DNA from: Paralichthys olivaceus
Lineage: Eukaryota > Chordata > Actinopteri > Pleuronectiformes > Paralichthyidae
Assembly: GCF_024713975.1 (NCBI RefSeq)
Contig: NC_091096.1
Coordinates: 20,744,458-20,808,457, forward strand
DNA: 64,000 nucleotides
Reading direction: 5' to 3'
In this document: piece by piece, positions 13,301 through 25,625 of the stretch
Layout: each line of letters opens with the position of its first letter
Position numbering within the stretch: the first letter of the stretch is position 1
Made by a program: the position numbers and the translations under genes
Notes under the pieces: generated by a model
The model's input: the letters and a program-made list of their open reading frames with translations, nothing else
The model's database searches: none
Told to the model about the DNA's origin: nothing

Positions 13301-15412
13301 GTAGAAGCTATGAATTAACACACGTTTTTTTCACATGGATTCGTTACTTGAGTTGTTTTCAGACATGATTGTCCACAGAATCGGGTTCAGACTTTCTCTG
13401 GCGTTTGCATTTCAAACATGAAGAACGCAGCAGGATATTCTCAGCTCAGATGCATTCACAAGAGCACAGAAATCCCTAAACCAATGCACAAAACCTATGA
13501 CACGGCCATTTCAGCAGATCTGTTGTATCAAAGTAAATGTTGTTATATGTTTTTTTCTCCTCGTACCAGTGTTTATTTGTGCTGCTGGCCTCACACAGCC
13601 AGGTTTCCCAACCAGTTGTTGTGAATAGAGAAGACGAGCTGCTTCAGATCAGGACAGAGCGTACTTGAAACACAATCCAGACATTCAGGTGGGTTTAACA
13701 ATACTTGTGTGTTTCTAAATTTGTGAAACGTTTTTGTTTGCACACAATCGCACAGCGGCCCGGTGATGTCAGCGCCGCTCATGTTCATCAGATTACGAGG
13801 CATTAGCCTAACCCGCTGCAAAACAAGGCGCACACAACTTAACCTGAGGAGACAGATCCACTCACCTTGGGCTGGGCTCTGCGAGGGAACGCAACCTTCG
13901 GATCGATCTGCAGGAGAGGATACAGAGAGGGAGACGACTGGTTAGTGTTGTGTCATGACGCAGACGCATCAGCAACCTTTCCTCTGTGTGCTCTGACATC
14001 ACACCTTCATCTCTCATGATGACTCATCAATGAGGGTGTAATATATCCATGTCATCCTCCTGTTGGCCTAGTGCAACATTAACACCAGTCCTGAATCACA
14101 GCAGCAATGTCAAAGACACCTGGTTTTTAAGGCTCATCATACCCACACTTCCCTGTGCCGATAAACAGAAACAGACACCGCTTATATTTGGGAAAGAAAA
14201 ATCGAGATGAAGTTGACATCCAAGGTAGTGAGTGTGTTGTCAAATAAATCAATACATTTTGAGGTGAAAAGATGGTGAGGTTTTGTCATTATCACCTGCT
14301 TCAGACAACTGATCGAACACCTACATCCAGGTCTGAACACACGACTGCTGAATGAATGTGTGTGTGTGTCAGTTATACCAGTGTGGGTGAACAGTGATGT
14401 AGCAGTAGATGATGTCATTAAGGCTGCTTATCAAAGCACCAAGGAGGTTTTCACCCCTGAGGATTTGTTTGTTGGTTTGTAAACAAGATTAAGCAAAAAC
14501 TACTGGACGGATTACCATGAAACCTGGTGGGAAGATGCAGTATTAGTCAGGGAAAAACTCATTACATTTTAGTGCAGATAAAGATCAGGAGCAGAAGTTC
14601 CTTTCATGTTCTTTGAGATTGCAGGAAAGGGCGTTATTTTGATATTTTCTTGATTTTCCAGAGAATAATTCATGGATCTTGAAACAAATCAGGCATATTT
14701 AGGAGACTGATATTTATGAGCGTGTGCAGATCCAGTGGATCTAGTGAATTTAAATGTGGTTTCATAAGGGGACTGTTGGGCCTTGGTGGAGGCATGCGTT
14801 CTACTGATTGCCACCCTAGAGAGCATTATTTAAAAGATTATACCTAGCTCCGACGATCGCTTTTTAAAAGTTTACCTCAGAATTTATATGACCATATATG
14901 GAACCAGCTAATCATCCTTTTAATCACCAAATCATCTCATCTCTTCAGCTTCATTTTTTTAATTATTTCCTCAGTTGACTCATCTATCGTGAGGCTATAA
15001 AACTGCTCTATTTGGTTTGACAAAGGAAGCACTAACTGTTAATGCTTCTCTTATTCGACCACCAGAGCAAAATTCAAAGGTACATGATGACACTCTGACT
15101 CTCATATTTGAGAAGCTGAAACCTGTGAATGTTGCTCAGTGTTGTTTGATTTTTCAATAGATTATCCAATTTCTGTTGATTCATTTGAAAAATATTATAA
15201 TAATAATGATAATTCAGCAGTAATTAGAATAAAGAAAAGGAGGAACATTTTGTGTGTGTTGCTCTACAACACGAGTCAGGTTATTGTCAATGTGTGTGTT
15301 TCTGCATTTATGATCTACGTGAATGCGTGTTTGTATTATTAATCCATTTTTTTGGAGCATTCTCGCATGGGATTATATTCCAGTGTCTGAGGTAGAGTAC
15401 TTAAACATGTAA

Positions 15413-15477
<65 letters not shown>

Positions 15478-18400
15478 CGCAGGTGGAATGCCTGGGAATG
15501 TCCAGTGAACCCCTGCCTCTCTCGTCACTGCCATGTGACATGTGTACTCCTGGAATCTCACACCGGCACTACAATCACAAACACACCTCATCTCGGCGCG
15601 GAGAGTCCGAGAGCGAGGACGAGCGTGTCAGACAGAGAGTGAGAGAGAGGGACGAGGAGGTAAGACGGTGGGGGGGGGGGGGGGGGGAGCAGGACGGGGG
15701 AGGAGAGGGAGCTGTCAATCACACCCACACTGACGGCAGATCCACCCAATTTTGTTTGTTTGTGTTTGTTTGTTTTTGCCTCCCTCAGCTTTTGGACGGA
15801 AGTGATGACAACAACGGGGACCGCTCGTCTTCCCGTGCACGCCCTCAGGCAACCTGGGTCGTCCCCTGCCCTGCAGTTCCTCACATATACATCCTGGACA
15901 GGCTTTGAAAAGGACACAACTTTACCTTTTCTTTTGCAGTATAAATCTTCTGATATCAATCTTATCACTACAGCTATCAAAAAACAAATAGAATCGACAC
16001 ATAAGTGGCTGGGCCCACTGAATGTCACCAAGGTTAAGATTGGAGAGAGAACCACATCATGCCATAAGAATGCAATCATAGACAGGCTGTAAAACTGGAA
16101 TTTGAGACCTCTATATTAGTCTATACTGATCTAATAGAGCTAGAGAACAACTAGACTACTCCACACTGTACTGCTGTTACACTAACAGATGGTGAGACAG
16201 TACAGCGCTAAGATTAGTCCGCAACCATGAGACGGTAGAGTTGAACTACAGTAAAGAGCTAGAGCCTCTATGGTAAACCACATGCGTTTACCAGAGTAAA
16301 GGGTAACAGTGTTGATTCTAACAAGAGGCGACATCACCGCAATGTTTCACTTTTTTTCCTCTTTAATTTTTCTAGAGAGCAGAGTGAGAAGACTATAGGC
16401 TAACACTGGAGGATCAGATGCAGAGTCTACTGTTTAGTTTCTATAGTGGCTAGACTACTCTGATAGTCACCTCCGGTCACCAACCCTCCTGATGTCCAAC
16501 ACTCCTGTGCACATTCAAAAACAAACAAGACACACACACACAAACAAAATCAAACACATGGCAGCACACAGCACATTCGTTGGGGGGAGGAAACTGTGGA
16601 CGTTAAACAGGTACATTTGCTGTAGAAAGGAAATCGCTTCGTTTCAAAAATGTTGATCATAGCAGTGTTGTATTTAAAGTGACCCCCATCTCCCAAAACC
16701 CTCACTGTCACTTGGATGTTGGTATTCACCTATAATCTCAGTGTGAGACGATGTACAGGCAGGATTTGTTTGTCAGCCAGTCGTGGTCCAATATCCAACT
16801 CACACTAGTGTTATGAGACAACTCCAACGCATGTACTGGGAATGATCTTTTATTTTTAAACAGTGAAGGAAACATTTTGTGTCGAGCAGTTATTACCTCT
16901 GCCACAGAGTTTTTTCCCGTTGGTTTATTTAGTTTTCTTTGAGGTTAGTTTGTCAGCAGGATTACACAAAATTTATTGAACAGATTTGCATGAAACCTGG
17001 TGGAAGGATGAACCATGTGCCAAGATGGTAGGGGATCTGGGAGTGCTTTCACTTTTTTAACAATAGCTGTGACTCAATTCAGGAGCTGCTTCCTTCAGGG
17101 ACTGCATCATAGACCAAACTGCGTCACAGTTGTGCGACTAAATTGTCTCATTTCGAAGACTCCTCCAAAAAACGGCCGACAAATGACCCCCGAGAAACAA
17201 AGGCTCCGATGGGTGGATCCCTGCCAGCTGAACCTATCCACAGGATTCATTGCGTTTGCGTGACAAAGCGTTTTTTCAAAGAGGTTATGGTGCTGGCGAG
17301 CGACGTGAAGTCAGATACTCTAGATTCCCGCTTCAACTCAACTGAACAGCTCACAGAACTAAAACCAAGGGTCATTAAAAACACTTATTTATTGAAATCC
17401 TTTTCACGGCCTGATAGCTATCAAAAAATAAAGTGTTTTTTTTGCACCTGTCGCGCGTTAGAAGCCAGGCAGAGATAGACCGCAGAAACTGTGCAGCGCT
17501 TCACTCAGACATTTGCATTCACACATGCACGTCCTCCGGAGAAGAAACGGAGGAACTGCAGAGTTCAGTGCATGTCTGAAAGCAGCTTAACTGACCTGCC
17601 TGCCTGCATGCACCCTGTCTGTGCTCTAACTACACAGGACTGACGCTTTCAGCCGCAGAGACATAAACCACTTCGACAGTCAGACGTTAGCATGCGAGTC
17701 AGGCAGTGTGGGTTCATGTTCTTTAGGGGTGTAGCGTTGACGACATGGGAGGGTGGGACGCATTGGTTGCTAGGTTTTCCAGGATTACCAACCCTATCTT
17801 TAAAAAGACTTTAGGGCCGTGGCGAAGGTCTAAATTGACTATTGAAACATAAAAATCTCTGTATTTCACCAATTCAGGGATTTTTCATGAGGGACAAGAA
17901 GTGGCAGCCATTTTGAGAATTCTTATTGAAGGTCTTGCTGAAATAAAAACCACATACCACACAAGTCATCACTCCAGAGTATTTTCATGTGTCATAAACT
18001 GTGTGGAGCGGGGATCTGTGACTTAAAGCAACACTTTATCATGTATAAAGTCACTTGAAGGTGCTGCTGTTTAAAAGAGTGGCCTGCCCTCTCTGCACTC
18101 ACAGCAAGGTAACAGGGAAGAAGCTGAACGTAATTCAGAAAGAGGTTTACGAAATCAGGGCAATCCACTTTGACCAAACTACATCCCCGCCATGCAACAG
18201 TTGGCTGAGCGCGCTGCCCGTCACAGCCTGAGCTGGGAGCACACTTAACGCAGCGTGCCCATTGGGCCACACTCGCCATCCGAGGAACAACTCAAGCTTG
18301 TTGACTCCAATCCTATTAGTCAAGAGAGCCATACTAATCACAGATGGGGTTATCCTCCCCCCTTCCCTTACATCTTTCCACCCGGGAAATGGTTAACGAG

Positions 18401-19793
18401 GGCCCACACATTTATGCCTGATTGCAACTCGGCAAGGAGCAATGTGAATTTGTTGAAAAACTCTGCGCTGTGCACCTTGGAGCTGCAGTTGAATGGAAAC
18501 TTTGTCCAACAAAGGTGCAGTTTGCATCAGGCGTCACTAACTTTACAGATAGCAGGAAACTGGCAGCGCACCCAGAGGGGCGACTAACACGGCGGCTGTC
18601 ACATAAATCACAGCAAAAACCTGCCTCAGTACACTGGTCAGAACCAGGCTGCATCTGTCCTTCAACACAATAAGTACCAATAAATTCCTCCGCAGCACTG
18701 TATTTGCTCTTTAGCCTCTCGGCTGCGCAAAGCTCTGTTAATTCCAGAGCCGGAGCGGTTCAGTCGGTCACAGCATGGCACATTCTTTCTGTTGCCACTG
18801 GAGAACTTTTCTCTCCTCTCTCTAACAGGATAACCTGTCTGTGTGAGGGAGAGAGGGAGAGGGGGGCAGGGTGAGCGGTCTAAAAAGACCCACTCTACTC
18901 ACCATCCAACCCCTGTGGATGATCGCTGAGCCCTCTCCACGCCAAACGCACACTCTCCAAGGCCGCCAAAAGACACAGCGACTGCCACGAGGCCACACAG
19001 AGTTAATGCAAGCACAAGTGGAGGGGAACAAACTCAAATTAAAAGGAGGGAGTCATCATCATCTGTGGAGTCTGCCATGTATAAAACTCAATAAGTTGCA
19101 TATCAGAGGAGGTTGATGGGGGATTAGCTGTCAGCTCACACAAACACACACACACACACACACACACACTCTCCGTGTCTGCGTCTGTTTATGCTGTCTC
19201 CATCTCTAGTATCCAAGAAATGATTGTAAATGATGTGCATTGTTATCTCCCTCTTTTTTTCTTTTGTGACAGTTCCATTCTTCAACTGTGAAGGGTGGTG
19301 GTGTGGGGGGTGAGTCACTATGGAAACAAACCCCATGGCAAGTTAGTGGCGTCCAACCATGATAGCGCTACTTGTCATAGCTGTCGTGCCTGCAAGTGAC
19401 ACTATAGCAGTGAAGCGCTGGGGAAACCAAAAGAAAACCTCAAATCAATTTGACTTCTTCCTCAAACAACTTCCGTCATGGTAATTTTAATCAATTCAAA
19501 TTTTCTAATTCCCTCACAACTTTCTACAGCGAGTAAGCCTGTTATATTTTTCCTTTCTTTCATTTTCTTTTCTTTCTGTATTTCCATCTTCAGTCTTCCA
19601 AAAGCTGAAGACGGTGCAACGCTAAGAGCACAAAGGGGAAAAAGAAGAAATAGCATCCCCTCATTTCAATACAGTGACTAACCCGCAGCCACCACCACTC
19701 CCACTGAGGAGAGAGGCGGGGGCAGTGGTCCCTATGGCGACCAACGGGCCACATTGTTCCCAGACCGGCCCACATTCATTACTGACACAAAAA

Positions 19794-19866
<73 letters not shown>

Positions 19867-20227
19867 AATACATTTGAAGTTATAGTTCTTCACACAGGTG
19901 AGAGGGCGACACACTGACTTTCTCATCATTACGTTCTCGGTTATATTCTTCCCAGGATCAAGAGGAAGCAGTGAGGAGTTTGTTTGGAGCTGCGTTCACA
20001 CCTTCATGGTTTCAGGTAGCATTTGCTTGCTCAACTGACAAACTTTAAGAGGTCAATTCAACCCCTTGGGCACAGAGAAACAAAAAACGCAGAATGAAAG
20101 TTTTGGTTCACTCTTTCTGGAGACCAAATCAAAGATTGGCAGTGAATGCAGCCCAGTCCGGTTCCCCCTTGTTTCTATGGAAATCGACACTGGGTGACAT
20201 TTTCTTGCCTGTTTGGCTGGGGAGCAA

Positions 20228-20298
<71 letters not shown>

Positions 20299-21562
20299 GA
20301 GAGAGAGATAGCTCAGGCTCCCATGTGTCTCTATATCGTGCAACATGCTCACGTCTGAGTTGCAGCAGTGGACTTGCACGGACATGGTGTTTGAGAGGAA
20401 AGCACCAGCCACTGGTGGAAGCTCCGGCAAAACGCACTAAAAATGTGGCAATGTTACACCTCTCCAGCGGATTATTGGAAAATCCACTAATCAAACACTG
20501 AGCAATGGGATTAGCTGGTGGTGGGGAAGTAAATACAGAGAACTCACTGTTTTGGAGTCCAACTCGTGCCTGGTCTGGGCCAAAACTTTATCCACGCCGG
20601 CCTGATCAACAAAGGTGACGAATCCGAACCCTCTGCAGACATCAGGGAGAGGAGGAGAGAGGGAGGGAGAAAAGGGGGGAGGAAGAGGAGTAAGGGGGGT
20701 ATTAATGACACAGAAACTGATGTTGACATGTAATCATACGTTATGTGCAGAGAGGAATCACGGAGGTCAGATAAACTTTCAGCCAGCCGCGCAGCTCTCT
20801 CACCTCGAGCGCTTGGTAACCGGATCTCGCATCACCATACACTCCTTCACCTCCCCGTACTTGCAGAAGTACTCCTTCAGACCCTCTGGGGAAGAAAAAC
20901 AAATAACAACGTAAGTACAAAAGAAGGTGGAAAAAAGACACGATAACTGATGAATGAAGAGGTGGGAAACAGATGACACGTTTCAGGTAAAAAAGTTTGG
21001 CTCCAGGGTCAAACTTTTGCTGAGATTTCTAAAGTAACAACACAAAAAATCATCAGGACTCAAAGAACACTTCCAATTACATGCTTTTTTGAATAGATCT
21101 CATCTTATTGCAGCTTTAATAATTTAAAATCCAACTTTCTTTTAATGACATTTACAGAATCACTCATTGACTCTATGGCAGGTCTGAATGGAGGCATTCA
21201 TCCTGCAGCAGGTTTCATACGTAAAACTCAGAAAAACACAAAACAAATAAACAGATTCAGTGAAAGCAAAGAGAAATATGAAGAATTTCTTTTGGTTCCA
21301 TCACATCCATGCCAGGTTTTTTTTTTAAGACATAGTGGTATTCTATGAGAGCAAGTGGTAGGAAAAAAAAAAGATTTACCTTGTGTTGTTTGCCAGCTCA
21401 GTCCACCTATGAACATTTTACTGTAGAGAGAGAAGGTCCATATTTACATATTCATTAAAGGAGCATTCCGGGAGTTTAATATTTGTATGGTTACACAGGA
21501 GAGACAAAGTTGTCAATGAGGGTTTTGAAAGTGTGAGTGTGTGATGAAGGCTCTCAGTGTGG

Positions 21563-21606
<44 letters not shown>

Positions 21607-21740
21607 TCAGCAGAATAACCACGTTTGTTCCTGCTGAGCTGCACAGAGAGAATTTCAGAAAATAAAAAGTTTTTTCGTTACCAGGGGTCGTGGGGGGAGT
21701 CCGTGGTGGACAGGCTGCTCTGGCTCCCTTCCGTCTCCAT
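4699..21740 (-). CDS. msi1: Musashi RNA-binding protein 1, 14 coding exons, 349 aa
   Basis: Coding exons in transcript order: 21740-21682, 21420-21380, 20885-20804, 20632-20548, 13907-13866, 12371-12279, 9206-9158, 8677-8595, 8505-8388, 7288-7208, 6437-6381, 6023-5961, 5087-4933, 4740-4699 (stop TAA). All junctions are GT-AG, phases agree, and the total is 1050 nt; human MSI1 is 362 aa. RRM1 (about residues 21-103) has RNP2 KMFIGGLS and RNP1 [11 protein letters not shown]2 (about 110-187) has KKIFVGGLS and RGFGFVTF. The linker [20 protein letters not shown] and the LERTPLL exon are of MSI1 type; MSI2 differs there. The protein ends in the conserved ATAFTNGYH. The family binds UAG-containing 3' UTR motifs and controls translation in neural and epithelial progenitors, partly by contacting poly(A)-binding protein through the C-terminal region. 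The start is the first ATG in the METEG context, matching the METD of mammals. An eight-alanine run lies in the exon at 6023-5961. The intron at 13908-20547 is 6.6 kb and full of repeats. Confidence 0.96.
9680..9722. repeat. (CA)n microsatellite
   Basis: CA dinucleotide run with one T interruption, in the msi1 intron between exons 6 and 7. Confidence 0.95.
10090..10127. repeat. (AC)n microsatellite
   Basis: AC run, preceded by a shorter interrupted AC tract from 10071, in the same msi1 intron. Confidence 0.95.
10324..10368. repeat. (TG)n microsatellite
   Basis: Pure TG run about 200 bp from the AC run at 10090. The two opposite-strand tracts could pair as a long imperfect hairpin. Confidence 0.95.
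11837..11856. repeat. poly-C run, 20 nt
   Basis: Uninterrupted cytosines within pyrimidine-rich DNA running from about 11760 to 12010, in an msi1 intron. Exact length may be an assembly estimate. Confidence 0.9.
12575..12601. repeat. (ATT)n microsatellite
   Basis: About nine ATT units in the msi1 intron upstream of exon 6 on the coding strand. Confidence 0.9.
13356..13475. repeat. dispersed palindromic repeat, family B, copy 2 (partial)
   Basis: Starts with ttttcagacatg and contains aacatgaagaacgcagcagg, matching copy 1 at 763-1022. It lies in the msi1 intron between exons 5 and 6. The far inverted end is not clear. Confidence 0.5.
14461..14820. repeat. dispersed fish repeat, family C, copy 1
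   Basis: Contains the signatures actactggacggattaccatg, gaaacctggtgggaagatgc, tcatggatcttgaaac and gggactgttgggccttgg, which I recognise as a high-copy percomorph interspersed repeat. The partial copy at 16897-17030 in the same msi1 intron shares the left half. Class uncertain. Confidence 0.7.
15415..15475. repeat. (GT)n microsatellite, about 60 bp
   Basis: Pure GT run in the large msi1 intron. Apparent Cys-Val and Thr-His open frames through it are artefacts of the repeat. Confidence 0.95.
15670..15687. repeat. poly-G run, 18 nt
   Basis: Homopolymer within GA-rich DNA, 200 bp from the GT microsatellite. Confidence 0.9.
16897..17030. repeat. dispersed fish repeat, family C, copy 2 (5' part)
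   Basis: Shares cagcaggattacac and atgaaacctggtggaaggat with the family C copy at 14461-14820, then loses similarity. Confidence 0.6.
17496..17588. repeat. dispersed palindromic repeat, family B, copy 3
   Basis: Short copy in the largest msi1 intron. It runs from cttcactcagacatttgc to gtgcatgtctgaaagcagc; the right end is the inverted form of the ttttcagacatgaac end seen in other copies. Confidence 0.6.
19143..19169. repeat. (AC)n microsatellite
   Basis: AC run in the large msi1 intron. Confidence 0.9.
19795..19863. repeat. (AC)n microsatellite, about 68 bp
   Basis: Longest AC run of the window, in the large msi1 intron. Confidence 0.95.
20231..20308. repeat. (GA)n microsatellite, about 75 bp
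   Basis: GA run with two GATA interruptions, about 240 bp from msi1 exon 4. Read on the msi1 coding strand it is a CT tract. Confidence 0.95.
21565..21604. repeat. (GT)n microsatellite
   Basis: GT run in the short intron between msi1 coding exons 1 and 2. Confidence 0.95.
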
Positions 21741-22080
21741 ATCGTCTCCTCGCTCCGTGTGTGTGTGTGTGTGTGTGTGAGGGAGAGTGAGAGAGTGCAG
21801 TGTGTGTCCGGGCCGAGCAGTGCGGGAAAACAGGCGGAGAGAGGAGCTGGGCGGGTTTGGCCCGGGGTGACAGAGAGGGGAGCGGGGTGGATGCAGCAGG
21901 AGGCTGGGACAGACTCCTCCTCCTCCTCCTCCCTCTCTCTCTCTCATCCCGCCGTAGAGGAGCACCGCTCCTCCTCCTCCTCCTCCTCTCATCCCGCCGT
22001 AGAGGAGCACCGCTCCGCCATCAATCTCCTGCCGTCAGACACAAAGGTTCCTCTTCTTCCTTTCAAAATAAAAACATGAT
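21741..22080 (-). promoter_or_regulatory. msi1: msi1 5' UTR and proximal promoter region
   Basis: GC- and CpG-richer DNA directly upstream of the msi1 start codon, with a (GT)n tract, CTC-triplet runs and a 31-bp direct duplication at 21941-21971 and 21986-22016. Composition changes sharply to AT-rich beyond about 22090. The transcription start cannot be fixed from sequence alone. Confidence 0.5.
21941..22016. repeat. 31-bp direct duplication separated by a CTC-triplet tract
   Basis: Positions 21941-21971 and 21986-22016 are identical over 31 bp, with a short tcc-repeat spacer. The unit includes the stretch catcccgccgtagaggagc. It lies just upstream of the msi1 start, so it is probably in its 5' UTR or promoter. 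Confidence 0.9.
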
Positions 22081-22524
22081 TTACTGACAGGTACAGGTTG
22101 CTTCTTCCTGTCTGTTGTTTTTTTTCTCCTACTTATGTTGTTGATCTACAGTTTATATCAATTTATATGAAGTCAATTGAACGTAATGTATTTATTGAGC
22201 ATGATTAAAACAGAAATCGTTGAATATACAATAGTAAATTATATTGTAGGGGTAAACAAGGATGTTTTTTCAACTAATATTTAGCTGCTTTCTATTTTGT
22301 TTTTTCTACACATTTGTTTTTTATTTTTTTTAAATGTCCAAACTAAACATATTCAATTAAACTAAACATGCAAAAAATTACAATTTACATGAAGTCTCCC
22401 CATTGAACATTTAAAAGCAAGTCAGGTAAACTCAACTTATTTATAGAGCACATTTAAAAGCAACAAGTTTGAATATATTCAAGTTTTAACAACACATAAA
22501 ATAAGATTAGATAAAATAAAACAG

Positions 22525-22553
22525 ATTTTATTAATCCCAAAGAAAATTGCTGT
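22525..22553. repeat. fish retroelement tail-like fragment
   Basis: The stretch ttttattaatcccaaagaaa resembles the TTTATTAATCCC-type 3' tail common to many fish LINE and SINE copies. Only the tail-like portion is recognisable. Confidence 0.35.
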
Positions 22554-25444
22554 GCCAGCTTGCTCCATGATTACAGTAACACGATATCAATAGTGAACAG
22601 AGGATAAAACAATAGACGATTTATTCTAAACAATAAATCCTCTATATAAATATAATATAAAGTGTCTTGTAAGCAAAAAAAAAAAAGGGTACACCAAGTA
22701 AATATAGAACTAGTGCATATATAATTAAATTAAAATAAGTTTTAATCTAGCTTTAAACCAACAGACCAACATTTTGGTTGTTAGTTAATTCACTATATAT
22801 AACTACTGTGTTTTGTTACATAAATGGTACATTCATGCATCAATCTCCAATAACAGGTGTTCAGAGGAGGGTTTATGGTTATTGACAAATACATTGATAC
22901 ATCTGCTGATATCAACATTGCAGCATGTTATAAAAAATGTTTTTTAGACTATTTTATCAAACATGAGTAATTCAAAACTTCTCATAGCTTGAAGTTTTCA
23001 ACTTTGTCTTTTTCTGTGACAGACATTGAGCTTTTATTATGAAGGTAGAATCTCATTCTTTCCTTTCACATGCTGGATAACTTTGATTAACTTTACACAT
23101 TTTCTGTAATAGTTCAAATAGACTCTTAACAGGCCCAATTTACAGTTACAATAACTCATCTGTCATGATGTCACTGATCATGATGTCACTTGTTTCACTG
23201 GTTTAGTGACGTATTCAAAACTTTTGAAACAATTAAAATCTTAGGTTGAAAGTTTGAGGAACCACATGAAAAAACACAGTGAATTGACTGATTTATTTGA
23301 CTATTTATTCAGCAGTAACATTAAGAAACAATCAAGTGGAAATAATTTGGAAATAATATTATTAAGAATATTATTATTATATATTAGAAATAATTAAAAG
23401 ATAATTTCTTGATAGCAGTGAAGACATAATTCACACACAACCTGCTCTTGTATAAATGTGTTGACGTCACAGTGCAATGGTCACAGAGTGAATCAGTTTC
23501 ACAATGACTGGCCAACAGTCAGAGTTGGGAAATAAGTTATCAATCATCACCTCCAGCCTTTTTAAATAGGTGGACATGGCCACAATGTTTCTCCTTTAAA
23601 GTCATTACTCAGCACTCAATTATACTGTAATACTGTGTCTGAGGTGCTTAATTTATGATACAATTTACAAATAGAAAATGGTTTGTTGCATTTCCAGACA
23701 TTAGTGACATTACCTAATCTACTGAAACTACCTATCCTATTAATCAATGAGCTTATTGTTAAGTCCTTGATGTCAATGGAGAGTTGATTTGTACCAGTTC
23801 TCTTGTTTGCAGCTGTAGATAGCACTGTAGATACCACAATCATTTGTGTGTCATTATACATCTTCCATAATGCAAACAGGCATATGCACCGTGGTTTAGC
23901 AGGAGGTTTGGGTGCTGTGTTCTCATTCATTGCTAGGGTTTAAGTATTTAATTAGTACCAAAGCCAGCTCCGGCTAATCTTCTCAACACTGACTCAACAT
24001 GTGACCTGGTAGCCAATGTTAAGGCCAATCAATAGCCTGAGCGACTCAAACAAAGACAATGACGGCTTTGACTTACGGGCATAAAACACATTCTGTCACA
24101 CTCAGGAGTTTGTTGCAAAGTTTGGAGGTTAAAGGCCTGAGTCTGGAAGGTGGTTTTTGGGCATGCTTACACTGAAACATTTAACATTAAGCAAAGAATA
24201 GTCCTGGTTATGTCCCCACAACGCATTTATATTTCAGGGCAACATGACAAGCTAACACGTAATGCACGTACACAGGTTTAGATTTGCGATTGTCCTCTCT
24301 AACGCAGTTCATCGTCACTGGGTGCTGAAGCCAGTGTCCTGCCTGCACACAGGCCTTTCCTCTATCCTCTGCAGATGAGCAGATGAAGCTCTGGAAGTGG
24401 GACAGGCGCTATTTGGACAGGAATTAAGGGGTGTGTTAAATTTCTGCATGCATGATCAATGGGGTTGAATGGCGGCGTTGGGGATGGGAAGGGTGGTGGT
24501 GTGGGGAACACGAGGCTGAGAGAGACAGAGAGAGAGAGAGCTAGTGGTGAGACTATACGCACAGAGGCAGCCAGCAATGGCTCACTAATGAGAGATGGAC
24601 AGTGTGGATTGTGTGTCATTACCAATCAGCATAGCTTTGAGTTCTCAGTAGAGGGAAAATGGAGGCTCTAATGTGTGCTGCATGTGGTCCTTTTTGATAA
24701 ACCCAGCTTGTGTGGCGGAGCATTAGTCACAGCGGTATCTGAGCCGCTGGAAATCCACACACACTGCCCTCTGTCTGTTTGCTGAGGAGTGTCCTCTGAA
24801 TAGTACAATGGGACTTAATTACAGGTCAGTGGCATGTCTCAGGAAGATAGAGGGAGCTCTGTTACCCTTCCAAATACAGTATAATGCCATCTTCCCAAGG
24901 GTGGGGTGGGGTAACACCAGCTACACACAAAAAGGTGCGGATAGGCTGAACCTGAGAACGGGATAAGGTGATCCATGCAGAGAAAGCAAGCGTTTTCAGA
25001 GAGTGAAGATAAAGAACTACATTAACTCTCAACGGTTTTTCTCCCCATTCAGTTTGCCCTCTTTTCTTCCCAGTCCACTTCCAACTCATCATTCCTGCCA
25101 ACTTTCTCTGATGGAAAAAAAGACAGTGGATCAAAGACAAAAATAATCTTGAAAAAAATAGATAGATGAACATAGACAAGTAGTAAAATGCTAAGTTACA
25201 GCAGCAGTTTAAACATGCCAGCAGTTAGCTGATATTATATAACTTTTTTTTAAAACAGTCACTCACATCAATTTTGCAACATGAGCAATATTTTGGCCTG
25301 ATCATTAACTTTGTATTGGAAAAGGACAGATGTCTTAATGGAGATGAGTGGCAGAAAAGAAAACAAAGTGAGATACACGTTAAAATATCAACAAGTGAGC
25401 CAATGGAGTGTAAAATAATAAGATAATATAACAACAAGTTAGAG

Positions 25445-25625
25445 CAGGGGTTCTCAAAGTGGGGTCAGGGGACCCCTAAAGGCCCCAGAGGGGTTTCAGT
25501 GAATCCCTGGCAAAAAGGGGAATTATTTATTTTTATTATACTTTCATCCATATTTTCATAATATTCTGTCTGTTCTATCTAAAACCAAGCATCTTGTCAG
25601 CTGGGGGTCAGTGGTCTAGTTAAGA
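25445..25625. repeat. possible hAT-type non-autonomous element relic
   Basis: Begins caggggttctcaaagtgggg, the kind of terminus seen in hAT-derived repeats of fish, followed by ggggacccctaaaggcccc. The right end is not clear. Confidence 0.35.

Noticed and set aside
15417-16079. Open frames of 110-163 codons on both strands near 15.4-16.1 kb
   Set aside because: They start in or run through GT/AC and G-run repeats, have low-complexity composition and no splice context; the region is msi1 intron.
20053-20501. Ser-Leu and Arg-Glu open frames of 121-135 codons
   Set aside because: Produced by the (GA)n microsatellite in an msi1 intron.
23616-23930. 104-codon minus-strand open frame in the msi1-hnf1a interval
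   Set aside because: Codon use and composition are not coding-like, there are no splice partners and I recognise no family.
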